Positions 31,468 through 39,349 are shown, counted from the first letter of the stretch. The stretch: DNA of 39,349 nt from an uncultured Pelagibacteraceae bacterium (GCA_902592985.1 CACJGR010000007.1:1-39349), one strand, 5' to 3'. The notes: generated by a model not told the origin, from the sequence alone. Numbers and translations are program-made.

Positions 31468-32976
31468 TAGAGATCTTAATGTTTTATAAACTTCATTTAT
31501 AGAAACATTAAATCTATGCCCGATAATTTTTACTTTTAAAGCTCCACCTATTGCGGCAACTAATGATATTAAAGTTTCATTTTTTGTGTTTTTAACAAAG
31601 CATGATGCAAAGCTAAATGCTGCATCGCCAGCCCCTATAGTGTCTCTTGGAATTTTAGTTAAAGCAGGTATATAAATAATTTTTCCTTGTCCCTTATAAT
31701 TTAAACCTTCCAATCCTCTTGTAACCATTATCTTTTTATATTTTTGTTTTGATAATTTACTAATAATTTGATTTAAGTGAGAATCTCTATCATGCACACC
31801 TAGTCTAATCTCTGGTTCGTCTAAACTTAAAAAATCCAAATTTGGATATTTTGTAAACAAATTATACCCTCTATTGCCAGAATTAGTTTGTATATTAGCA
31901 GAAATAAATTTCGATTTTTTTGATAAAAGGTTTGCAGTTTTTTTATTAATTAATCCATGTCCAAAATCACAAACTATGACTTGGTCGAATTTTTTTAGAT
32001 TTTTATTTAAATAACTGTAAATTTCTTCATCATAAAAATCATTATTATTAAATTCATATACTTCAAATATTTTTGAAAGACTTATGTTATTTAAATATCT
32101 TTTTTTGACTATATCTTTGAATTTCTTCTTCTTAAATAGTTTGAAATTAATTTTTGAACTTTTGAAATATCTATTTATCTTTTTTGCAATATTTTCATTA
32201 TTATAAATGCTCAAAAAAGTTAAATTATTACATACTTCTGAGATATTTTTTAAAGTCGGAAGTGCTCCCCCCAAAAAGTCTTCTTTTTTATTAAAATTAA
32301 CTGATAAAATATTTTCCTTAGAAGGTTTTCCTAATGGATCAACATAATTGTATTCATCAAAAATAATTTCCCCAATAACTAGTATTTTTTGATTTTTTAT
32401 TTTTTTAATGACATCATTAAAATTCTGTAGAAAATTCTTTTTAATAGATTCAGATTGTATTTTTCGTAGCCATTTATTATCCGTTAAATTGGTAAAATTT
32501 ATTTTTTCATTTATAATTTTTGTTGAAGAAAACTGTCTTCCGGAAGTTATAATAAATTTTCCTCCAATCTTTTTTAAAGCTGCTTTTTCTTTTTTTAAAT
32601 TACCAGCTTCATCACCTTTTTCTGTTGAATAATCTGAGCCTTTTACATAAAAGTCAGGTTTAATATTGCTAATTAATGAACATGAATCTTTTTCATCATT
32701 ACAATAAACAAAATCAACTATATTAAAATAACTTAAAAATGAATTTCTATCTTGTTCATTAAAATATGGCTTATTCAAACCTTTATTAACAAATCGGTCA
32801 GATGTAACTGAGACAATCAGTATATCGCCATAATTTTTTGCTTCTTCAAAATAATATAAGTGACCTAGATGCAAAATATCAAAAACACCATGAACTAAGA
32901 CAATTTTTTTTCTTTTTCTTTTGAGACTTGAGACTATTTTGATTAGCTCTGTTCTGTTTGGTATTAATTTATTCAC
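31459..32976 (-). CDS. HldE-like bifunctional protein in reversed order: nucleotidyltransferase then PfkB kinase
   Basis: 505 residues, starting at a GTG. Residues about 24-140 form a cytidylyltransferase-type domain with the HLGH motif at 36-39 ('GVFDILHLGHLYY') and 'KGSDYSTEKGDEAGNL' later. Residues about 190-505 form a PfkB/ribokinase-type kinase with 'GALPTLKNI' and the catalytic DTIGAGD at 445-451. In E. coli HldE (RfaE) the kinase is first and the adenylyltransferase second, so the order is permuted. It would phosphorylate and activate a heptose or related sugar phosphate with ATP and a nucleotide. It sits between two transcription switches, with a 76-base upstream gap to the next minus-strand gene. 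Confidence 0.85.
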   Translation of the reverse strand: MNKLIPNRTELIKIVSSLKRKRKKIVLVHGVFDILHLGHLYYFEEAKNYGDILIVSVTSDRFVNKGLNKPYFNEQDRNSFLSYFNIVDFVYCNDEKDSCSLISNIKPDFYVKGSDYSTEKGDEAGNLKKEKAALKKIGGKFIITSGRQFSSTKIINEKINFTNLTDNKWLRKIQSESIKKNFLQNFNDVIKKIKNQKILVIGEIIFDEYNYVDPLGKPSKENILSVNFNKKEDFLGGALPTLKNISEVCNNLTFLSIYNNENIAKKINRYFKSSKINFKLFKKKKFKDIVKKRYLNNISLSKIFEVYEFNNNDFYDEEIYSYLNKNLKKFDQVIVCDFGHGLINKKTANLLSKKSKFISANIQTNSGNRGYNLFTKYPNLDFLSLDEPEIRLGVHDRDSHLNQIISKLSKQKYKKIMVTRGLEGLNYKGQGKIIYIPALTKIPRDTIGAGDAAFSFASCFVKNTKNETLISLVAAIGGALKVKIIGHRFNVSINEVYKTLRSLLK

Positions 32977-33052
32977 ATAACGAACTTACTAATTTATAAT
33001 ATTATTTCAATATAATATCTAAAGAAAAATATGAGTTGATAAAAAATTTAAA

Positions 33053-34048
33053 TCAATTAATTAAATGCCAAAAATCTCTAACTAACGATAAATCTTTGAT
33101 AACATCTTTTATATATGTCGCAGAAAAATCATTTTTGTTAGTAATGTTTTTTACCTCTTCATAAAAAATGTTTTTTTTTTTGAATCTATTTTTCTTTTCT
33201 TTCTTATTTCTTACAAAAATTATTTCAGAAGAATATGCTTTTGTTGGTTTATTTAAATTACAAATAATTTCAAAATTATCAGACAAGAAAATATGAATTT
33301 TAAATAAATATTTAGTTTTATTATTACAATTCATAAAAATTTTAGTTTTTTTATATTTTGCCTCTAGACGATAATTGTAAATATCATCAAAATTCATTGA
33401 CACTGGCTGAATTTTGTTGAAAAAAAAATTTACCATATTTATTACGTGAGAATAGCGATTTAAAAAAACATGATACATTATTTTAGTCTTATTTTTAATA
33501 AATTTTGGATATTTGACTTTCGAAAATTTAAAATCATTTTTTTCATCAGTCCTAATATAATTTAATTTTTGGTTATGATCATAAAATGAATTATTAGAAA
33601 GTGTAAAGATTATCTTATTTATATCTAATTTTTTTTTATTTTTAATTAAATATTTTTTTAAAAATATAACTGAAGGATCATACCGTGTCATATAGCCAAA
33701 TTTAACTTGCTTATTAGATTTCATTTTTAAATTAATTTTGTTTGCATCTTCTAAATTAAAAATTGCAGGTTTTTCACAAAATATAGTTTTTTTTGAATTG
33801 ATAGCCTGATTTAAAATTTTATAACTAGCTGCACGAGATGAACATATGAAAATAAAAGAGACTTTATTTGTTTTAAAGAATTCTTTGATATTAGTTGTAT
33901 ATAAATTGATTTTTAATTTACTTCTAAATTTATTTAATAATTCTATTCGTGGATCACAACAAGATGTTATTGAAAAAAATTTGAGCAAATTAGGCAAATG
34001 AATAACCTGAAAAAGTTTTCCTAGACCTATAACTTTAATTTTTTTCAT
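33053..34048 (-). CDS. Gfo/Idh/MocA family oxidoreductase
   Basis: 331 residues. The Rossmann motif is GLGKLFQ (8-14), less canonical than GxGxxG, and CEKPA (91-95) is the family signature. 'FGYMTRYDPSV' follows, matching the substrate-side strand. Its C-terminal half is divergent, so I cannot identify a catalytic Lys/Asp/His triad. It is the last gene of a four-gene minus-strand run and overlaps the RmlD-like gene by 14 bases. It may reduce or oxidise a sugar during O-antigen precursor synthesis. The assignment is firm to family, not to substrate. Confidence 0.8.
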   Translation of the reverse strand: MKKIKVIGLGKLFQVIHLPNLLKFFSITSCCDPRIELLNKFRSKLKINLYTTNIKEFFKTNKVSFIFICSSRAASYKILNQAINSKKTIFCEKPAIFNLEDANKINLKMKSNKQVKFGYMTRYDPSVIFLKKYLIKNKKKLDINKIIFTLSNNSFYDHNQKLNYIRTDEKNDFKFSKVKYPKFIKNKTKIMYHVFLNRYSHVINMVNFFFNKIQPVSMNFDDIYNYRLEAKYKKTKIFMNCNNKTKYLFKIHIFLSDNFEIICNLNKPTKAYSSEIIFVRNKKEKKNRFKKKNIFYEEVKNITNKNDFSATYIKDVIKDLSLVRDFWHLIN

Positions 34049-34913
34049 TTATTTGTTTTTTTATATAGCTTAAAATTTGTATCAAATTTACATAATTTGT
34101 TTTTAATACTGGCTTGGTATACATCATTGATAAAGCTGCCTGTTTATTTTTAAAAATTAAATTTATTTTTTGTTTTTTTGCGTTTATTTTTATAAGTTTT
34201 TTCTTATCCAAATTTAAATATGAAAATAATTTTAAAGCAAATTGATAATAATTAAGATTATATCTATTGCTGATATGAAAAGTACCGGCTACTTTTTTGT
34301 TTAATATTCTTTTAATCATATTTGCACTATTCTCAAAGAGTATTGGGGAAAAATAAAGATCATCAAAGGCTTTTATCTTATTTCCTTTTTGTATATTTAA
34401 GATCCAACTCTTAAACGGTTCAGTATCTTTTGAAACATTTTTTGTTAATCTTAGAATAGAAAATAAGTCAGATTTATTCTTATTTTTTATATAATTAGAA
34501 AGTTTTTTTTCTACAAAATATTTTTGTCTCGCATATTCAAAGTTAGGTCTGGGTATTGATTTCTCATTTGATTTAGATTTAGATTTAAAAACTGTATTTG
34601 TAGATACGTAACACAAAAAGATGTTTTTATTTAATATTTTTTTTGAAATTTGAATAATATTTTTACAATTAATTAACCTTGACTTATTTTTTTTTTTTTC
34701 ACAATCGTTATAGTTAGTGATGCCAGCTAAGATTACACAGGCTGAAAAATTTTGATTTATATTAAAATCATTTATATCATTTAAATCTAAATAATTTTTT
34801 GAATTTTTTTTTCTAGATGTGGCTACAAACTTAATTTTCTCTTTTTTTAATTCAAATTTTAAAACTTTACCTAATCTACTGTCACCACCAATTATAAGAA
34901 TTTTTTTTTTCAA
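34035..34913 (-). CDS. RmlD-like dTDP-4-dehydro-sugar reductase (SDR)
   Basis: 292 residues. A short GGDSRLG motif (9-15) binds the cofactor, the Ser/Thr site is 'VSTNTVF' (103-109), and Tyr127 and Lys131 in 'YARQKYFVE' complete the triad; this is the RmlD arrangement. 'TGTFHIS' near 225 and 'FALKLF' are also typical. It overlaps the preceding cupin gene by 4 bases and the following oxidoreductase by 14, so the three appear coupled. The likely reaction is reduction of a 4-keto-6-deoxy nucleotide sugar, but no RmlA, RmlB or RmlC gene is in the window, so rhamnose itself is unproven. Confidence 0.8.
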   Translation of the reverse strand: MKKKILIIGGDSRLGKVLKFELKKEKIKFVATSRKKNSKNYLDLNDINDFNINQNFSACVILAGITNYNDCEKKKNKSRLINCKNIIQISKKILNKNIFLCYVSTNTVFKSKSKSNEKSIPRPNFEYARQKYFVEKKLSNYIKNKNKSDLFSILRLTKNVSKDTEPFKSWILNIQKGNKIKAFDDLYFSPILFENSANMIKRILNKKVAGTFHISNRYNLNYYQFALKLFSYLNLDKKKLIKINAKKQKINLIFKNKQAALSMMYTKPVLKTNYVNLIQILSYIKKQINEKN

Positions 34914-35368
34914 AATTTAGCTTTGAGATTTTTGTAAACAGTGTATTTCTTTTTAAATGGACCTGTTGTAACCTCATGAAATACTAAATACCTACTTTTT
35001 ATTTCTAAACTATGAATTACTTTTTGATGAATTCGATAGTAAAAAGTTTTACCAGAATTTAACGTACCTAATTGTATTTTTTTAATTATTTTACCTGAAT
35101 TATTAAAAATTAATAAATTTGCAGATCCATGTAATACATAAAGCGACTCACTTTTATTTAAATGATAGTGCGGGCGAACAGAATAGTCTTTCGTATGCAC
35201 TACAAACATTTCATGGAGTTTATCTTTTTCATTTTTGTGAGTGCATAACCTACTTTTTTGAGATTTATTTTTTAATGCTTTTTTTATTAAAAAATCTATT
35301 TGTTTTTTTTTTATAATTGGTAATTTTTGATTTGAATAAAAAATCTCATTATTTATTTTTTTAATCAT
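34910..35368 (-). CDS. WbuC-like cupin-fold metalloprotein
   Basis: 152 residues. The arrangement 'SRLCTH' (39-44), then 'HEMFVVHTKDYSVRPHYHLN' (52-71) with PHYH at 66-69, 'ESLYVLHGSANLLIF' and later 'VFHEVTTGPF' matches the WbuC cupin family of O-antigen loci; the His and Glu residues would bind one metal ion. The role of WbuC is unassigned; it is usually found beside 6-deoxy-sugar genes such as those of FucNAc synthesis. Here it is next to an RmlD-like reductase with a 4-base overlap, which repeats that association. It overlaps the methyltransferase by 8 bases. Confidence 0.83.
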   Translation of the reverse strand: MIKKINNEIFYSNQKLPIIKKKQIDFLIKKALKNKSQKSRLCTHKNEKDKLHEMFVVHTKDYSVRPHYHLNKSESLYVLHGSANLLIFNNSGKIIKKIQLGTLNSGKTFYYRIHQKVIHSLEIKSRYLVFHEVTTGPFKKKYTVYKNLKAKF

Positions 35369-36488
35369 ATTTAAGTATGTATCTTTTTGAGTTTAAAAAG
35401 ATAGAATAAAATTTACAATTTTCAACATTTAATTTTTTAATAATTTTATTTTCGTTAGACGGATTTGCGCCGATTAAACAAATTTTGTCTCCTCTAATTT
35501 TTTTGTAATCATTCACGCTTATAATTTTAATTTTTGTATTCGGAAAAAACATACCTCTTTTTTTAATATTATCATCAATTATAAAATCAATAAATTGCGA
35601 TATACTATTTAAATGAACAAAAGTATTAGTTAAATGACCTGCTCCAAATATAAAGATTTTTTTATCAGCCCTATCTAAAAAAAAATCTCTTATTTTTTTT
35701 TTATTCTCATAATATTTTTTTTTAAAATCTTTACTATATATAGTAATTTTAAAAATATTTTTATTATTTATCAGCTCTTTTTTTTGATTATTTTTTTTTG
35801 CAATTATACAAATAAGATCTTCGAAGGGTTGGCGAATTTTTCTTTGTGATAATATTTTAAAGTTTTTTTTTTTTAATAAATTTTTAAAAGTATCTAGAGT
35901 AAAATAATTTGTATGATCTTCCCATATCAGATTATAATCTTTACTTAAAAGAAGTTTTTCGACATCTGGAACTTCAAAATAAAAAATTGAATTTTGATTT
36001 GAAATTTTTTTCAAAGAATTAAAAAATTTGTTAAGATTAAATGTATGTTCAACAATGTGTCTGGCTAGAACCAAGTCATATTTATCATTTATTTTGTGAT
36101 TTGAAATTATATCTTGACACACTTCTACGCCGGCATATTTCAAGTTTTTACCTACGATAGTAACATCGGTATATTTTTTAAAATATCTTGAAAATGAGAC
36201 ATCTTTATAAGAGCAACATAAGGTTTTATAGACATTTTTTTTAGTTTTATTTTTATACCAATATTTTTTTATTAGTTTTTGCATCTTAGCAAGATGATCT
36301 TCTGGTTCTGAATATTTTATCCAATCATATTTCGGTACAATTTTTTTAAAACTCCAATAGCTATCAAGATATAATAAGCCAGATTTTAAATTAAGTTTTA
36401 ACTTCAAATTTAATTTTCTAGTAAATGAATTTATTTTTTTTTTAAAATCAGTACTTATAGGAAAATTTTTTTTTTCTAAAATTAACAT
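35361..36488 (-). CDS. SAM-dependent methyltransferase (C-methyltransferase-like, two-domain)
   Basis: 375 residues from the ATG at 36486-36488. The longer open frame to 36647 overlaps the divergent glf gene and its upstream repeats, so the shorter start is chosen. An N-terminal section (about 1-90) is followed by a Rossmann-like core with 'YDLVLARHIVEHTFNLNKFF' (HIVEH motif) and a C-terminal section with 'KKIFIFGAGHLTNTFVHL' and 'CLIGANPSN', like Methyltransf_13/14-type C-methyltransferases that use a nucleotide-sugar. No N-terminal zinc cluster is seen. It is the first gene of the run, with no clear ribosome-binding site. Substrate unknown. Confidence 0.78.
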   Translation of the reverse strand: MLILEKKNFPISTDFKKKINSFTRKLNLKLKLNLKSGLLYLDSYWSFKKIVPKYDWIKYSEPEDHLAKMQKLIKKYWYKNKTKKNVYKTLCCSYKDVSFSRYFKKYTDVTIVGKNLKYAGVEVCQDIISNHKINDKYDLVLARHIVEHTFNLNKFFNSLKKISNQNSIFYFEVPDVEKLLLSKDYNLIWEDHTNYFTLDTFKNLLKKKNFKILSQRKIRQPFEDLICIIAKKNNQKKELINNKNIFKITIYSKDFKKKYYENKKKIRDFFLDRADKKIFIFGAGHLTNTFVHLNSISQFIDFIIDDNIKKRGMFFPNTKIKIISVNDYKKIRGDKICLIGANPSNENKIIKKLNVENCKFYSIFLNSKRYILKYD

Positions 36489-36521
36489 TAACTTTTTATA
36501 AATAAATAGATGTACAATATT

Positions 36522-36569
36522 AATTAGTATATACAACTGCTTTAAAATTAGTATATACAACTGCCTTAA
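36522..36569. repeat. 24-base tandem duplication in a divergent promoter region
   Basis: Two copies of a 24-base unit lie head to tail at 36522-36545 and 36546-36569. They differ at one base (T or C at position 20 of the unit). Each copy begins AATTAGTATATACAACTGC. Read on the minus strand each holds GTATATACT, a match to a -10 hexamer (TATACT at 36531-36526 and 36555-36550), 24 bases apart. The repeats lie between the methyltransferase start (36488) and the glf GTG (36595), so they could be tandem operators, duplicated -10 elements, or a recent duplication. Confidence 0.85.
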
Positions 36570-36594
36570 TGAGTAATTTAAAGAAAATAATTTT

Positions 36595-37707
36595 GTGAAA
36601 CAAGCGATAATCATTGGATCTGGATTTAGTGGATGCATGTTTGCCATGATGTTGAGGCAAAAAAAATGGAATGTAACAATAGTTGAAAAGTCTAAAATTT
36701 TTGGTGGTGGTGTGAGAACTTTTTTTCATGGCGGGCATCCTTATACATATGGGCCAAGACATTTTATAGGCCCTGAAAAAAATATGCCTGCTTTTGAATT
36801 TTTGAACAAAATTGTACCAATGAGACATATAAAAAAAATTAATTTAAGCTATCAAGAAAAAGATGATTTTTTTGCTAATTATCCAATACACATTGACGAT
36901 ATTAAAAAGCTAAGTGATTCAAAAAAAATTTTTAGTGAATTGGATAATTTACCCAAAGAAACTAAATCTAAAAATTTTGAAGAATTTTGGATAGGTAGAG
37001 TTGGAAAAACTTTATATGAAAGATTTAATAAGTATTATAATCTTAGAGCCTGGCAAATAAAATCAAATACCGAAATGGACTATGGATTTGAGGCAACAGT
37101 AAAACGTAAACCTTTGGAAACTGGTCCACGAAATGAATTTCCCACAGGATATATTAATGCCTATCCCACAAATAAAGATGGGTATAACAAATTTTTTGAT
37201 GTAGCGTTAGAGGGATGTAATATTTTATTAGGTAAAGAAATTAAATCAGTTGATCAAGATAAATTAACAGTACACTTTGATAATGAACAATTAAAAGCCG
37301 ACTTAATAATATCAACTATATCTCCAGATTTTTTATTTGATTACTGTTGGGGCGAGCTTGCATATGTAGGAAGAGATTTTTACAAAATTGTTTTGCCTAT
37401 TAAACAAGCTTTGCCTGATGATGTTTATTTTATTTATTATCCTAATGAAAACGAGCAACAAACAAGAGTTACTGAATTTAAGAAATTTACTTTACATAAG
37501 AGTAATAATACCCTCATTACTCTTGAGGTTCCCTCAATGAAAAATAAACTGTATCCAACAATGATTAAATCTCAAGTTAATTTAGCAAATAAATATTTGC
37601 AGTCACTACCTGAAAAAATTCTATCTGTTGGCAGAATGGGAACATATAGATATGTAGATATTGATGATATTATAATGCAAGGATTAGAATTTAAAAAAAA
37701 CTTGTAA
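36595..37707 (+). CDS. glf: UDP-galactopyranose mutase
   Basis: 370 residues, the usual length. The FAD-binding motif is GSGFSG (8-13), followed by 'VEKSKIFGGGVRTFFHGGHPYTYGPRHF'-type UGM sequence with the mobile-loop region further on, 'RVTEFKKFT' (conserved in UGM), and the C-terminal 'GRMGTYRYVDIDDII' (346-360), which contains a substrate-phosphate Arg (347) and the FAD-binding tail. It converts UDP-galactopyranose to UDP-galactofuranose. The start codon is GTG. It begins a plus-strand run with a formyltransferase two bases downstream. It indicates that galactofuranose is built into the glycan. Confidence 0.93.
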   Translation: MKQAIIIGSGFSGCMFAMMLRQKKWNVTIVEKSKIFGGGVRTFFHGGHPYTYGPRHFIGPEKNMPAFEFLNKIVPMRHIKKINLSYQEKDDFFANYPIHIDDIKKLSDSKKIFSELDNLPKETKSKNFEEFWIGRVGKTLYERFNKYYNLRAWQIKSNTEMDYGFEATVKRKPLETGPRNEFPTGYINAYPTNKDGYNKFFDVALEGCNILLGKEIKSVDQDKLTVHFDNEQLKADLIISTISPDFLFDYCWGELAYVGRDFYKIVLPIKQALPDDVYFIYYPNENEQQTRVTEFKKFTLHKSNNTLITLEVPSMKNKLYPTMIKSQVNLANKYLQSLPEKILSVGRMGTYRYVDIDDIIMQGLEFKKNL

Positions 37708-37709
37708 TT

Positions 37710-38333
37710 GTGAAAAAAAAAATTTTATTATTAGGGCCAGAATGGAGAAATAAAAAAATTAAAAAAATATTAAAAAAAAAAAATCATGTTTATTTAACAA
37801 ATAAAAAAATCAACTTTAGTATTATTAAAAAAAAAATAAATATTATAATTTGTTCAGGCTACCCTTATTTAGTTAAACCAAAGTTGATAAAAAAAGTTGA
37901 TTTGGCAATTAATTTGCATAATTCTTATCTACCATATGGAAGAGGTATAATGCCAAATGTTTGGTCTTTTATAGAAAACTACCCACCAGGTATAACTATA
38001 CATAAGTTAAGCGGAAAATTTGATACTGGAGATATAATCATACAAAAAAAAATAAAATTCAAAAGAGTCACTGAACTTACATTAAAAAAAACACATGATA
38101 TACTTCTTAAAGAACTTGAAAATTTTTTCTTAAAAAATCATGACAGTTTATTTAATAAAAAATTTTCTACATATTCTCAAAACAAATTTATTAGGTTTAA
38201 TAAATATCGTAATAGAGAGGAAAGTGAAAATTTAATGTTAAATTTTAAAAAAAAATGGAATACAAAAATAAAAGATATAATTAAATTTAAAAAAAATAAT
38301 AAATTATTAATCAAAAAATATGTCACAAAATAA
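37710..38333 (+). CDS. Small formyltransferase-family protein
   Basis: 207 residues, starting at a GTG two bases after the glf stop. The formyltransferase core is intact: Asn68 and His70 in 'INLHNSYLPYGRG' (67-79) and Asp105 in 'FDTGDII', with 'PPGITIHKL' between them. The motif and spacing match the enzyme encoded at 18406-19158, but this copy lacks the extra C-terminal region. It overlaps the aminotransferase gene by 14 bases. A role in formylating the amino sugar produced by that aminotransferase is likely. It may be a paralog of the other formyltransferase with a different acceptor. Confidence 0.8.
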   Translation: MKKKILLLGPEWRNKKIKKILKKKNHVYLTNKKINFSIIKKKINIIICSGYPYLVKPKLIKKVDLAINLHNSYLPYGRGIMPNVWSFIENYPPGITIHKLSGKFDTGDIIIQKKIKFKRVTELTLKKTHDILLKELENFFLKNHDSLFNKKFSTYSQNKFIRFNKYRNREESENLMLNFKKKWNTKIKDIIKFKKNNKLLIKKYVTK

Positions 38334-39349
38334 TTTAACTCCTTTTAGAAAAGCTTTTGGTAATAAAGAAATTAACTATCTAAAAAAAGTAATTTCTCAT
38401 TATAAAAAAAAAAATGTTGATCCAGGTTATCAGGGCATCTTTGAGAAAAAATTATCAAAAAAATTTTCAAAATACATGCATGGCGGCTACTCAAAGCCTG
38501 TCTCGACTGGAACATCGGCTGTTTACGTTGCAATTCAATCTTTAAATTTAAAAATTAATTCTGAAGTATTAGTTTCACCAGTAAATGATAGTGGTCCGAT
38601 TAATTGTTTAATTGCACTAAATTTAAAGCCAATCTTAATTGATTCAAAAAAAATGAGCTATAATACAGATTTAAATCAAATAAAAAAAAAAATTACCCAA
38701 AAAACTAAAGCAATTTTATTGTCCCACGTTGCTGGCAATACGGTAGAAATAGGAAAAATATATAATTATTTAAAAAAAAGAAAAATAAAAATAATTGAAG
38801 ATTGCAGTCAAGCTCCAGGAGCCAAATGTTTTCAATGTCAACCAAGATGTAATATTTGCAAAAATAAATATGCGGGTGAATTTGGAAATGTTTCTGCATT
38901 TTCTACAATGTACAGAAAGAATATTAGCAGTGGAGGAAGTGGGGGGATTGTTTTTACAAAGAATAAAAAAATATATAGAAATATATTAGAATATTCTGAT
39001 CGAGGAAAAAAAATATGGAAAAATATTAACTTAAATGATCCTAGTTTGGCATCAAAACCAGCCTTAAATCATAACACAAACGAGTTTTCGTGTGCAATTG
39101 CAATTTCGTCTTTAGAAAGATTAAAAATGAATATAGAAAAAAGAAAAACAATTTTAAGAAAATTAATCTTAGAATTAAAAAAAACTAAGACTTGCAAACC
39201 TTCAGAATTCAATAATGGATTTTCACCTTTTTTCTTTCCGATAATTGTAGATCACAATCGACTAAAATGCTCTAAGATCACTTTTGCAAAAAAACTAAAA
39301 TTAGAAGGAGTTGGATTGTTAGAAGAATACAATTGTATAATTCCAAAAT
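38320..39349 (+). CDS. DegT/DnrJ/EryC1-type sugar aminotransferase (3' end outside window)
   Basis: 343 codons from the ATG at 38320 to the window edge, with no stop, so the C-terminus is missing. Sugar-aminotransferase features are present: 'STGTSAVYVAI' (62-72), 'IIEDCSQAPGA' (158-168) with Asp161 and Gln164, and the PLP lysine Lys200 in 'YRKNISSGGSGG'. Between them is an insertion with Cys170, Cys173, Cys177 and Cys180 (C-x2-C-x3-C-x2-C), not usual in this family and suggestive of a metal site. It overlaps the formyltransferase gene by 14 bases; together they could produce an N-formylated amino sugar. Confidence 0.85.
   Translation, partial: MSQNNLTPFRKAFGNKEINYLKKVISHYKKKNVDPGYQGIFEKKLSKKFSKYMHGGYSKPVSTGTSAVYVAIQSLNLKINSEVLVSPVNDSGPINCLIALNLKPILIDSKKMSYNTDLNQIKKKITQKTKAILLSHVAGNTVEIGKIYNYLKKRKIKIIEDCSQAPGAKCFQCQPRCNICKNKYAGEFGNVSAFSTMYRKNISSGGSGGIVFTKNKKIYRNILEYSDRGKKIWKNINLNDPSLASKPALNHNTNEFSCAIAISSLERLKMNIEKRKTILRKLILELKKTKTCKPSEFNNGFSPFFFPIIVDHNRLKCSKITFAKKLKLEGVGLLEEYNCIIPK

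Noticed and set aside
36489..36647. Longer start for the methyltransferase at 35361
   Set aside because: It would extend through the tandem repeats and into glf on the other strand; the translation of this part (with 'QLYILI' repeated) is just the repeat. The ATG at 36488 is preferred.
36520..36828. Minus-strand frame over the start of glf
   Set aside because: It runs antisense through conserved FAD-binding sequence of glf, and its C-terminus translates the 24-base repeat twice. It has no family features.
38705..38989. Short frames in both directions within the DegT aminotransferase
   Set aside because: They lie in other frames of a continuous 343-codon gene with clear aminotransferase motifs.
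1..39349. CRISPR array, transposon, prophage, tRNA or rRNA
   Set aside because: No regularly spaced repeats, transposase or integrase motifs, phage structural genes or cloverleaf-type sequence were seen on either strand. Poly-A and poly-T runs reflect base composition.

Overview
This window is strongly AT-rich. Lysine, asparagine and isoleucine codons dominate, poly-A and poly-T tracts are common, and genes are packed with short gaps or 4 to 20 base overlaps. That style, with gene content that is almost entirely surface-polysaccharide biosynthesis, fits a hypervariable (genomic island) region of a streamlined marine bacterium such as SAR11/Candidatus Pelagibacter. The assignment is an inference: no rRNA, tRNA, ribosomal protein or housekeeping marker lies in the window, and I saw no transposase, integrase, phage gene or CRISPR array.

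Layout. (A) 1-9434, plus strand: the end of a probable glycan-transfer gene, a GT2 polyprenyl-phosphate glycosyltransferase, a methyltransferase, an epimerase, a nucleotide-sugar dehydrogenase lacking its usual catalytic cysteine, an SDR, a Gfo/Idh/MocA oxidoreductase, then a GDP-heptose cassette (HddA-like kinase, HddC-like nucleotidyltransferase, GmhA-like isomerase) that ends with its own transaldolase. (B) 9424-11777, minus: a polytopic GT-C-like protein and a KdnB-like iron alcohol dehydrogenase. (C) 11860-13505, plus: a NeuB-like synthase and an AAC(3)-fold acyltransferase. (D) 13526-18098, minus: DUF4956 membrane protein, CotH-like/beta-helix secreted protein, VTC (polyphosphate polymerase) domain protein, SIS protein and small HAD phosphatase; this is the most unusual module. 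(E) 18099-18405: the largest gap, holding a decayed methyltransferase tail. (F) 18406-20535, plus: sugar N-formyltransferase and class III aminotransferase. (G) 20538-29990, minus: epimerase, surface-carbohydrate transferase, NeuA-like CMP-sugar synthetase, two methyltransferases, an ABC flippase, a split transketolase without its C-terminal domain, and two more epimerases. (H) 30097-31467, plus: a TIGR04372-like glycosyltransferase. (I) 31459-36488, minus: an HldE-like fusion in reversed domain order, then oxidoreductase, RmlD-like reductase, WbuC-like cupin and methyltransferase. (J) 36595-39349, plus: UDP-galactopyranose mutase, a second formyltransferase and a DegT aminotransferase that runs off the window.

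How the genes work together. They can supply nucleotide-activated heptose, a CMP-activated ulosonic acid (NeuB-like synthase, NeuA-like activation), UDP-galactofuranose, and amino sugars decorated by acetyl, formyl or methyl groups. Glycosyltransferases would assemble these on a lipid carrier, and the ABC protein is a candidate flippase. Sugar-phosphate precursors appear to be made locally by a transaldolase and a mini-transketolase. The strand flips many times, with convergent genes abutting or overlapping, as expected of a mosaic of exchanged cassettes. Nothing in the window directly shows the final glycan structure.
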